Shown piece by piece: positions 43,335 to 52,363 of a DNA stretch of 52,363 bases (positions are counted from its first letter, which is position 1; every line of letters starts with the position of its first letter). The stretch lies in NCBI GenBank assembly GCA_031261065.1, contig JAISKD010000004.1, positions 1 to 52,363 on the forward strand. Direction: 5' to 3'. The notes under the pieces were generated by a model. That model worked only from the letters and a program-made list of their open reading frames with translations, searched no databases and was not told the DNA's origin. Made by a program: the position numbers and the translations under genes. The DNA is from Mycoplasmataceae bacterium. GTDB taxonomy: Bacteria; Bacillota_I; Bacilli_A; Mycoplasmatales; Mycoplasmoidaceae.

Positions 43335-45456
43335 CAGATTTTTTATCAGCTTTTGTTTTTGCCATTCTCTTCTTCGCTTCAACAGCTTCTGCTGGAAGTT
43401 TTTTATTCTTATGGATGTAATCGATTTGAGGTTTAACAATTGTTTCTAACAATAATAAGCATTCAACGATTAAGTCTAATTCTTTCTTATTTTGAGAAAT
43501 GATTTGTTTAGCTACTTTATACTCACTTTGAATAATAGATTCAATCTTATTGTCCATTTTATAAGCAGTAGCATCAGAATAAAGTTTTTGTTGGTAAGGA
43601 CTAGAAGAACCTTCAGATGGTACGAATTGAGTCATACCAATCTCTGACATACCTAATTGCATAACCATAGCTCTAACTATTCCAGTGGCCTTGTATAGGT
43701 CGTTTGATGCACCAGTTGAAACATTATCAGCACCATAACGAATTTCTTCACTAGCTCGTCCTCCAAGCAATGCGGCAACCATAGCTTTAAGTTCGGATTT
43801 CTTTTGTAGCATATTTTCTTGCTTTTCAGGGTTAGTAAGTGTGTAACCGCCAGCATTTCCACGAGGAATAATAGTAATTTTCTCAACCTTTTCAGATCCT
43901 TTAGTATAAAGACCAACTATAGCATGACCAGCTTCGTGGTAAGCAATTTGTTCTTTTTCTTCTTCTGTTATCACACGAGACTTTTTAGCAGGTCCTGCAA
44001 TTACACGGTCGATTGCTTCATCAATCTCAGACATTCCTATTGTTGTTTTATTAAACCTAACAGCTAATAATGTTGCTTCATTTAAAACGTTTTCAAGTTG
44101 TGCTCCTGAGAAACCTGGTGTACGTCTTGCTATATCTTCTAAAGAAACAGATGCAGAAATATTTTTGTTTCTAGCGTGTATTTTAAGAATGTCTGTACGT
44201 TCTTTAATATCTGGAAGTGTAACTTGAATGTGTCTGTCAAAACGTCCTGGACGTAGAATCGCATCATCTAAAACGTCTAATCTGTTAGTTGCAGCCATAA
44301 CAACTACTCCTGTTTTTGTAGAGAAACCGTCCATCTCCGCTAATAATTGGTTAATTGTTTGGTCGGCAAGTCCACCACCACCCATAATTTCGTTTTTACC
44401 ACGCTTAGACGCAACAGAATCGATTTCATCGATAAAGATAATAGCTGGGGCTGCTTGTTTTGCTTTTTTAAATAAATCTCTTATTCTCTTAGCTCCTACT
44501 CCGACTAACATATCTTCAAAGGCTGAACCTGATACTTGGAAGAATGGAACACTTGCTTCACCAGCAACCGCTTTCGCAAGTAATGTTTTACCTGTACCTG
44601 GAGGTCCATAAAGAATTACACCTCTTGGAGTTCTAGCGCCCATAGCAACATATTTTTGAGGGAATTTTAAATAGTCTACTATTTCAATCAATTCTTCTTT
44701 TTCTTCTTTAATTCCAGCTATGTCTGAGAATTTAACTTTTGATGTAGTAAGTTTTGCTTGAGATTTTCCCATTGAGAAAACAGATTCTCCATCTCCGCCC
44801 TGCATTTTCATTTGACGTTGATACATTCATACCATTAAACCAATCAAGATAATCATAGGCAAGTATGACAAGATATAGCTCATGATTGTTGGTGAAGTAT
44901 CGGGAATAGTGTTATTTATTGTAGATGTAACATTTAATCAATCTTCAAATGCTGATGGTCCATATGTTATTACACACCCATCAAGGTGGTATGATTCTAC
45001 CTCTTTGTTACCATCATAATGAATCACAACGGGGAAATTGTAGGTTGTACCACTAATTTTCATATAGAATGTTACATGTGAATTACCACCGTTAGTGTCA
45101 TTTCAATTAAGAACTGATCATGAATTTTTTCCTCAATCAACAGTAGTATCAGCTCTCTTTAGGTCTTTAGTTTTTGAATCGCTTCCATATGTAAACGTCA
45201 CTTTTGTTCCATCGGTTTCCTCAACATTAGTAATATTGCTTATCCTTGTTGTGTGTGGAGTGCAATATCATCAGAACATTGTACCTAGTCCACCAAGAAT
45301 TACAAAGAAAGCTAATCATTTAAAGATTTTCTTCTTTTTGTCAACAGTATTCGTAGAATCATCGGTGCTATCAGAATAAGGACTAGTTGATGACTTAGGA
45401 TCTGTTTTTGGTTCAGCGTCGGTAGTTTCAATAAATAAGATATTTTTTCTCGACAT
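43324..45456 (-). CDS. ftsH: ATP-dependent zinc metalloprotease FtsH
   Basis: A 710-aa membrane protease degrading misfolded membrane proteins. Two membrane helices (about 45-64 and 191-211) flank an unusually Trp- and Thr-rich extracytoplasmic domain; the N-terminal 40 residues are Ser/Asp-rich. AAA domain: Walker A GPPGTGKT (284-291), Walker B FIDEID (D343/E344), SRH RPGRFDRHI. Zinc site HEAGH (507-511). TGA-Trp codons occur only in the N-terminal part, so a standard-code reading starts too late at 44826. Confidence 0.96.
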
Positions 45457-45560
45457 ATATTAATTTTATTATATACATAATATAGTAAGTTTGGCGATAT
45501 AGGCAAATTAACCGTTTTTATATTGGAGAATTTTGTATTTTAAAGTAAATATGACTTATA

Positions 45561-45572
45561 TATAATATAAGT
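45561..45572 (+). promoter_or_regulatory. -10 box giving a predicted leaderless ABC permease mRNA
   Basis: TATAAT (45561-45566), six bases, ATG at 45573. No Shine-Dalgarno. Confidence 0.6.
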
Positions 45573-46580
45573 ATGAAACACGGAAGGGAATATTTAAAAA
45601 AGAAAGAAAGTAATTTCCTTTTAAAGCACCCAAAAGTAAATAGTTCCCTTGCAATTTTAAAGCTAATTCAGGGATATTTCTGATGTTCAGTGAGTGCTCC
45701 AGTTTTAGCATTTGGTTTCCCTCTAATATTAGTTTGTTTATTAGGGTTTTCTATAGGATATAACTACGCATTCCCTGGAGCATTTTGTCTTGGCAGTATA
45801 ATCATTGGACTTAACATCCTACCTTCTACAATAATTGATTTTAAAAAATCAACACTGTTAAAGAGAATTTCAGTAACGCCAATCAATCCAACAAGAATTC
45901 TTCTCTCTATTTGTTTGTTTTACTTCTTCGTCATGTTTATGTCAGTGGTTGTAATCACTATGATAACTTGTTTGATATTCCTTAAGTATTGAAATAATGG
46001 ACCAGTGACATCTATTCCGACGGTTCCGCCGACCGGCATAAGCATGCCATCATTAAGTATGGTTTTGTCACATGTTGATTGAATGGGATTCTTATATTCG
46101 TCATTAATCATCATGTTTATTAGTCTTGCTTGTGGTCTAGCAATTGCTTCATTCTGTAAATCTCCAACAACGGTTCTTTCAATTGCTGTTTCAATCATGG
46201 TTTCAACAATTATTCTTGCAGGATTAGCTGTTCCTAATATGATTGTAAAATCCAATGATGCATTATGATATTTAGGATATTTTATTTCTCCATTCAAACC
46301 AGCAACAAATATGGCCGCTGAAGCATGGAATGGTTCCTATAATTTTGACGGAAGTCCTTTATGAGCTTCTGGTAATATGACAAACCTTGATGGCAGTCAT
46401 ATATTCCGTTTCAACCAATCCTATGCTGTTTATTCATGTTTGGCCTTGCCAGGTGTTCCAACTGGCAGAGTTGTGATCCTTGATGAAACTGGAAAGATTT
46501 TGGACTTCTTGCTACCATTCGGGTGAATTGTTGGTTTGGGACTAATTGTAATGAAGAAATTTAAATGAACAGGAAGATAA
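45573..46580 (+). CDS. ABC-2 type transporter permease
   Basis: A 335-aa membrane protein with about six helices and a layout like ABC-2 permeases: an N-terminal helix, a cytoplasmic loop containing LLKRISVTPINPTRILLS (coupling-like), then paired helices and a large outside loop (about 235-300). The ATPase gene begins 2 bases after its stop, so together they form a two-gene exporter. Substrate (lipid, drug or peptide) is not evident. Confidence 0.82.
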
Positions 46581-46582
46581 TT

Positions 46583-47359
46583 ATGAATACTAAAAAGATT
46601 GCAAATAAAGAAGCTGCAGTAGTAGAAAACACTACTTCAAAAACATTAATAAGCTTAAAAAACATTAGAAAAGAATACGGTAAAAACGAGACAAAAGTCA
46701 TGGCTGTCGATGGTGTTTCGTTTAATATTAATGAAGGAGAAAACTTAGCACTAATTGGAGCAAATGGTGCAGGTAAAACGACAACAGTTGAAATGATTTT
46801 AGGAATTAACAAACCAACATCTGGAACCATCTCTTACCTTTTTTCTAAGAGTGGAAAAGCAGAGGATGTTAAGAAAGAATTAGGAATTCAATTTCAAGAT
46901 TCTACGTACCCGCAATATATCTCTGTTAAAAAACTTATAACTTTTATTATCAATGCTTACAATATAAGAATTTCAACTCAGGAGTTAAACAGTCTTATTA
47001 AGACTTTTAAAATTAAATCTTTTTACAATAATCCAGCTGCTTCACTATCTGGTGGGCAAACACAAAGATTAAATATTTTTCTTTCTTTAATTCATAAACC
47101 AAAAGTAGTGTTTTTAGATGAATTATCAACTGGTCTTGATATTACAACTAGAAATGATTTTAAAGACTTTATTAAACAATACGCTATTGATAATAAGATG
47201 ACTATCGTTTTGATAAGCCATGACGTAACAGAAATTCTTGCTTTAACAGATAGGATGATCTTACTAAAAAAAGGAAAGGTAGTTCGTGATATATGTCTTA
47301 AAGACTTTAAGAAAGATCCTGCTAGCTTCCAGAAATACCTAGAAGATAATTTAAATTAA
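46583..47359 (+). CDS. ABC transporter ATP-binding protein
   Basis: A 258-aa ATPase: Walker A GANGAGKTT, Q-loop IQFQDS, signature LSGGQTQRL, Walker B VVFLDEL and switch His in LISHD. The C-terminal LKKGKVVRDICL is typical of ABC-2 exporters. I chose ATG 46583 over 46565, which lies inside the upstream gene. No TGA codons. Partner of the permease upstream. Confidence 0.93.
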   Translation: MNTKKIANKEAAVVENTTSKTLISLKNIRKEYGKNETKVMAVDGVSFNINEGENLALIGANGAGKTTTVEMILGINKPTSGTISYLFSKSGKAEDVKKELGIQFQDSTYPQYISVKKLITFIINAYNIRISTQELNSLIKTFKIKSFYNNPAASLSGGQTQRLNIFLSLIHKPKVVFLDELSTGLDITTRNDFKDFIKQYAIDNKMTIVLISHDVTEILALTDRMILLKKGKVVRDICLKDFKKDPASFQKYLEDNLN

Positions 47360-47381
47360 TCTCTCTTATTCAATAATATCA

Positions 47382-47407
47382 CTGTATAAAGTTTAAACTT
47401 TATACAG
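47382..47407. promoter_or_regulatory. 26-bp perfect palindrome upstream of the GT2 gene
   Basis: CTGTATAAAGTTT followed by its exact reverse complement. It ends about 23 bases before the TATAAT of the glycosyltransferase gene, reaching the -35 position, and starts 22 bases after the ABC stop. Candidate operator; no T run follows, so it is a poor terminator. Confidence 0.55.
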
Positions 47408-47429
47408 ATTATTACTTATTATTAAATAT

Positions 47430-47441
47430 TATAATAAGTAT
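47430..47441 (+). promoter_or_regulatory. -10 box giving a predicted leaderless GT2 mRNA
   Basis: TATAAT (47430-47435), six bases, ATG at 47442. No Shine-Dalgarno. Confidence 0.6.
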
Positions 47442-48662
47442 ATGGAACTCAAACCAGCAAGCACACCGAGGCCATTATTAACTGTAATAATACCTTGTCA
47501 TGAATTTACTGAAGAATTAGCCAATGTGTTAAATTCTATAAATTTCAAGGCAATTGGTAGAGCTATAGAGGTTTTTGTTGTCGACGACCGTTATGATAAT
47601 ACAATTTATGATTTTGTTTTGCCATACTTAGAAAAGTATTCAACTCAAATTTTTTACTACAAATCAAATGGTGGAACAGTTAAATCATCATGAGCGAATG
47701 CTGTTAAGACTGGTTTAATATATTCAACCGGAGCCTTCATTAAGATTATTGACACTGATGACTCGTTTGACTTCTTTGGTTTGCCAATACTTATGGATGA
47801 TTTGTATTATGTAATCAGCAAGGCAGCATTAACTCCTGATTTAGTTATCTCTAGTTATGATTTTTCTCGTGATGGTTTCAACACAAAAACATCATTCCAA
47901 TTTTCAAATGCCATTAAAGGTGCTAGATCAAGAAACATCGTTAACTCAGATAAGCTAACAATAAAAGAAAATCTTTCATATCACTCATTGGTTTTTAAAC
48001 GTGATATATTTGAAAAGTTTAAAGAATTAAGTATTGATACTGGCACTAGCGAATTACATTTAGTGCTTGAATCAATTAGATATGCTAACAAAGTTATGTT
48101 CACTGGAAAAGATCTAAATGTAGTTAATTATTCGGCATTATCATATGATGAAATATTAATACCAGAATTGATTGGGGAACACTCACACAATTTACTTAAA
48201 TCATTGGAATTCAATATTGACTTATTTGATGCAAGTGGTTTGCAAGGAAAGAAAAAAGAGAATTCAATCAGAATGTTGATCAATTTTATTTATCATGTTT
48301 TACTTGCCATCTCTCTGAACGATTCAATCACTCCGGCTGTTAAGGACACTTCATGTAATGATGTTAAAAAACATATTAGCAAAAAATTCTCAGATAGCAA
48401 GGATTTTAAAAACGTAATCAAAAATATAGATGCTCTTATAAAGACTAAATATAATTTAAAAACTACACACAAAATTGCAGAAGCTGCATACGGAAATAAA
48501 TACAAATACTTTGAACAAAGTATTTCAAGAATTAAAAAGAGTCACGACACAAAGAAGAAAGTTCCTTACCTTTCTAGTAAAGAAGAAGTTAGAGTTTTAC
48601 CACACATAAAGAAAAACACTACAGCACATGTTTTCAATAAACATCCACTAGAAAAACATTAA
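47442..48662 (+). CDS. family 2 glycosyltransferase
   Basis: A 406-aa GT-A fold transferase. Nucleotide-sugar binding starts with LTVIIPCHEFTEELANVLNSI; VFVVDDRYDN and the metal-binding DxD in KIIDTDDSFD are visible. No membrane helix near the C-terminus; the tail is Lys-rich. Acceptor unknown, possibly a surface polysaccharide, glycolipid or lipoprotein. Two TGA-Trp codons. Confidence 0.88.
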
Positions 48663-50455
48663 AGCGTTAACTCAAATTCTTTAATTCATTCATCTATTTG
48701 TTTACTTGCAACTTTATAAACTTCTTCACCGTTTAAATCAATACCAAGCAATTTAATAGTATCGTGTGGTGATAATGACTCTCCGCTTGAAAGGAAATCA
48801 AAATATTTTTTCTTCATTTCTTCATCACCATTAAAAATCTTACTTGCAACATAAAGACCAACTATCTGACCGATTGCATATTTATATACATAGAAATTAC
48901 CAGAGTAAAAATGTGGTATTCTCATAATTGTTGAATAAGAGTATTCATATGGTTTACCTTTCTTCTTAATTTTTTTACCCTCATATTTTTCAATCATTGA
49001 TTTATAAATTTCAATAATACTTTCTTTAGTTAAAGGAGCACCTTTATTTATACATTCAACAGCCTCGTACTCAAAGTTACTGAAAATTATCTGTCTTGTT
49101 GTTGTTGAGAAGAATTCTCTTATAGTATTAACTAATATCTCTTTCCTTATATTTTTATCGTTTTGGTATTTTTTCAATAAGTGTAATGCAAGTAAGGTTT
49201 CATTGCATATAGAAGCTACCTCAGCACAAAAAATAGAAACATCAGCATATACTTTTTGTTTTTTGTTTATGTAATAAGAATTCATCGAATGACCTAACTC
49301 ATGAATTATTGTATTAACTGAAACTAATGTTTTATCGAAGTTCATTAAAATGTAGTATTTATCTAGACCTCTTGTTCCACCAATAGAATAAGCTCCAGAA
49401 TATTTCCCTTTTTGTGGCATTCATGATATTCATTGTTCATCAAAAGCTTTTTGTACAATTGAGATATATTCATCACCAAGTGGTTTTAATGCTTCTAAAC
49501 ATATTCCCTTTGTTTCTTCAATTGTATATGTTTTATTAGATGTAGATAAAGTTACAGAGTAGTCTCATGGTTCTAGTTTTTCTAATTTAAGTTTCTTAAG
49601 TAAATGTTTCTTTAGAACTTTGCCAAATTTTAAAGACAAGTTTTTAAACTGTTCTACATTTTTATAAATATTGAGAATTAATGATTTATCAATTTCATCA
49701 TCGAACGCTGCTGCTGCAACATAATCATCATAATTATGTAGTTTCGAAAAAGTATTTAATGATAAATAATTGTGATATAGAGAAGCAGCTAATGTATTTT
49801 CAAAATTATAGTAGGCTTTGTTAAAATTTGTTCAAGCAGTCTCTCTTACTTTTCTGTCATTTGAACGAAGGCAAAGCATTACATCTGCCTTTGTTGGCAT
49901 TTTTACTTTCTTTCCTTTTGAAGAGACTGCATCTTCGAATCTTATATCAGAATCTGTAAGAATTGAAAACATATCACTAACACCACCGAATGCTCTTGAG
50001 GCTTTAGAAATAATCTTATTTTCTACTTCATTTAATATATGTGGTTTTGTTCTGAATATTAAATCATAACCCCTCTTATGTTCAGATAATTTATCACTGG
50101 CAATATATTTTTTTATTGCTTCTTCATTTTTAAGGATTTCATTGACAAAACCACCAAAAGCAATATGAAACTTATTTTTCTCAAATGCTATTTTTTGTTC
50201 AAGAGAAATTCATTTCTCATCAGTTAAATCTTCATTATTATGATTGGAAACATAATTCATCAAACGATTACTTACTTTTCCTAGCTCATCTTCTTTATCT
50301 AAGAAGTTTGAAAACTTTTCAATCGTTGAAAAACAATCATCTTTAAGAGTTATTAATTCTTTGTTTAATTCAACTCATTCATCAAACAATGAATCAACAG
50401 ATTTGTTATTTAACAGAGATTCAAGATCTCAATTATTTTTATTTATGTTTGACAT
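48659..50455 (-). CDS. pepF: oligoendopeptidase F
   Basis: A 598-aa M3-family cytoplasmic zinc peptidase that degrades oligopeptides. The zinc motif HExxH is HELGHSM with further Glu in CAEVASICNETL; GAYSIGGTRG and PHFYSGNFYVYKYAIGQ are family segments. A standard-code reading begins at 49420 and loses the N-terminal 345 residues; the real start is 50455. It overlaps the preceding phosphodiesterase end by 17 bases. Confidence 0.93.
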
Positions 50456-51035
50456 TTTTTACCTCGAATGATATATGGTTATTATCAAGCGTTCCAATGA
50501 TGTATGTTCCTGTTTCATTAGGATATTTTGGCATAGTAACACTTCCTGGGTTTATACAATCTATCCCATTATATTTTTTTATTTCACTAACGTGGGTGTG
50601 ACCTTGTACAATTAAATTAACTTCGTTTTCTTCAATTATCTTATTTCATTTTTCATTTCATAATGTTCTAAAAGCTTCTACGTTTCCTATATTGCCATTC
50701 ATTGATCTAGGTGAAAAATCAAAAATGTGTGTTAATAAAATAGTTAAATAATCGAACTTAATAATTTTATGGTCTCCAATATATTCTTCCATTAATTCTT
50801 CATTGGAAGGTAGCGAAGAACTCTTACTGAATTTCTTAATTCCTAAACCATGATTTCCTAAGATACTGTGATCAACTCTGGCATCAAGTTCAACAATTGT
50901 ATGTGGTGAACTAAAGTGGAAATCGTGGTAGTCTCCAGCATGAACTACTAAATCAGCTTTTTCACAATCAATAATTTCTTTATACACTGTATTATCACCA
51001 TGTGTATCAGAGATAAACAGTATCTTTTTACTCAT
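50439..51035 (-). CDS. metallophosphoesterase (YfcE/MJ0936-type phosphodiesterase)
   Basis: A 198-aa calcineurin-like enzyme with the full metal set: FISDTHGD, HAGDYHD, LGNHG, LLTHIF and QGHTH. Such proteins hydrolyse phosphodiesters; the physiological substrate is unclear. It starts 12 bases after the DUF3196-like gene, with a CAATAAT-type -10 inside that gap. Confidence 0.9.
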
Positions 51036-51047
51036 ATATTTATTATG
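51036..51047 (-). promoter_or_regulatory. -10 box squeezed into a 12-bp intergenic gap
   Basis: On the minus strand CATAAT (51042-51047), six bases, ATG at 51035. The upstream gene's stop codon occupies 51048-51050, directly abutting the -10. Confidence 0.5.
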
Positions 51048-51797
51048 TTAGTTTTTTATTTTTTTATTAAAAGCTATTAATTCTAACCAGTTATGAAACG
51101 AAGAAGCTTGTACATTTTTAGGTTCAAATGATTCTGTAATGTATTTGGCCAATTGGAAAGCTAGTTCTTCTTCAGAAAAACTAGGAACTCCAATAAAGTA
51201 ATATTCATAAATCATTTTAAGTAAATCAAGAGCAAGAGTTATAGAAGAAGGTCATTTTAGTAGAGCTGATTTAATTTTCTTTTCAACACTTGCATAATAT
51301 TGAGCATTAGACATTTCAAAATCAGACATTGAATTTACACAGAAATTTTTGTTTGAATTTTGATTATAAAACTCAAATGTAAAATTAACATCTGCGAATT
51401 TAAATTGTTCTAATATAAATATTTTTTCAAACATACTCACTGAAGAAGATAAAAATATAGTATTAAAGAAGTGCGCATCGATTTGTTCCATTTCATAAAC
51501 ATATCTTGAAAGAAAAAAAGTAAATGCATTCATATTAACTGTATTCTTCTTAAAAATTTGTGACATGATTTCCAACTTAGTCATACCAGCATATTTTTTC
51601 TCCATGCTCATTGCTGTAACAGCTTTTTTAAGTTCAGTATATAACCTTTCAAAATCATTAAGATAATCAGCGGGTATATAAGGAGAGACAATTTCTTCCT
51701 CGACAATTTTAAGTGCTTCTTCTAATTCTCCTTTTTTAGTAAGATCATAGATTTTATCCATGATCTTTTCGTAAAAATCATTCTTCTTATTTCCCAT
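51048..51797 (-). CDS. DUF3196-like helical protein
   Basis: A 249-aa soluble all-helical protein. The N-terminal ELEEALKIVEEEIVSPYIPADYLNDFE matches my memory of DUF3196, a TPR-like mollicute-specific family with a conserved PYIP turn. Assignment rests on that motif and on size. No catalytic residues are evident. It overlaps the DUF402 gene by 11 bases, so the two are coupled. Confidence 0.6.
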
Positions 51798-52314
51798 ATT
51801 GTTTAAGTTTTTCTATATTAAAATATTTATCTAACTCTTTATTTTTATACATTTCTTTAATTTTTTGTTCAGCTAAAAGTATATATTTTTTAAGTTTTTC
51901 TGGATAATTATAAAGTTTTGAGTGTTCTTCATACTCATCTTGGTCTAATTCTATTAGATTAGGCTTTGTAATATTCCTAATCTCAAAGTCTAGATCTAAA
52001 TCAATATATTTAATAGCTTCTTCTTCAAAAATAAATGGGGCTGCGATATTAATATAGCAATAATATTTATTTTTCTTAAAAGCAAATATTAGGTTGTACC
52101 ATTGATTTTTAGGGAAGTATCAAATTGTTGGAACTGTAATTTTACTAAACAAATAACCGGAGTTATCTCCTTTAGTCGTTATTACTTCACTATTCTGTGA
52201 TGCTATGCATATATATTCAGTTGTTTCTTCGACTATTCTTGGAAATTCCCAAGTTCGGTATAGGAGACCGTTATATTTATATGCATGCACCGATATTTTC
52301 TTTTCGGATGACAT
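51787..52314 (-). CDS. DUF402 nucleotide phosphatase-like protein
   Basis: A 175-aa protein with the DUF402 pattern: YKYNGLLYRTW at the start, VPTIWYFPKNQWYNLIFAF, YYCYINIAAPF, YIDLDLDFEI and LDQDEYEE at the end. Characterised members (Ntdp/YgaC type) hydrolyse nucleoside di- and triphosphates using these acidic residues with a metal. One TGA-Trp. Probably the first gene of the minus-strand group; a TATAAT lies about 40 bases upstream with a CTAG-containing small palindrome near 52333. Confidence 0.82.
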
Positions 52315-52363
52315 GTTTTGGTAATGCTAGAAATCTAGTATTTATATATTATAAACGCTATTT

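Noticed and set aside
45920-46297. Minus-strand 125-codon frame inside the ABC permease
   Set aside because: Mirror frame of a membrane-protein gene with operon continuity; no initiation signal or recognised motif.

Overview
The window is AT-rich chromosomal DNA from a mollicute (Mycoplasma-like bacterium). In almost every long gene TGA must be read as Trp: kinase, FtsH, EF-Tu, VirB4-like and NrdD-like proteins are intact only under genetic code 4. Other mollicute signs are 'SCG/SCN/SCD' lipoproteins, Rho-type terminators being rare, very tight gene packing and no cell-wall genes. I cannot name the species. I found no rRNA, tRNA, CRISPR, IS element or replication origin.

Layout. 66-5726 (minus): an operon of pyrophosphatase, M20 dipeptidase, guanylate kinase, RlmN, PP2C phosphatase and Ser/Thr kinase. 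5789-9648: a small helical protein, a RecU-like resolvase whose start overlaps a possible double-glycine peptide, and an 881-aa exported protein. 9803-14369 (plus): map, a repeat lipoprotein, then infA-rpmJ-rpsM-rpsK-rpoA-rplQ. 14421-15977: cardiolipin synthase. 16167-22589 (minus): a split str region (rpsL-rpsG-fusA, then tuf) separated by two tandem lipoproteins and a coiled-coil gene. 22749-24212: a large repeat lipoprotein, paralogue of the one at 10593. 24336-25202: nfo.

25195-30540 (minus): three genes encoding a stripped-down type IV secretion-like module (two-TM protein, VirD4/TraG-like ATPase, VirB3-VirB4-like ATPase), preceded by a one-TM protein, miaA and a ferredoxin/flavodoxin-NADP reductase-like gene. 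No relaxase, integrase or lytic protein is beside it. 32667-38862: an exported orphan protein, trmL, membrane proteins, an anchored LRR_5-like protein, asnS and pgsA. 38928-43334: a lipoprotein, acyl carrier protein, a 64-aa basic protein divergent from nrdD-nrdG-glycosylase. 43324-52314: ftsH, an ABC exporter, a GT2 glycosyltransferase, pepF, a metallophosphodiesterase, a DUF3196-like protein and a DUF402 protein.

The most notable observations are: (1) an anaerobic ribonucleotide reductase that keeps the ATP cone and the thiyl Cys but ends right after the first zinc CxxC, so the glycyl-radical loop is absent although nrdG is intact next door; (2) the housekeeping-embedded VirB4/VirD4 pair; (3) a recurring promoter geometry, TATAAT-like hexamer, six bases, ATG, which predicts widespread leaderless mRNAs; (4) convergent gene pairs that overlap at their stop codons; (5) inverted paralogous repeat lipoproteins about 12 kb apart; (6) a duplicated fusA tail bracketing a small gene inside the split str region.
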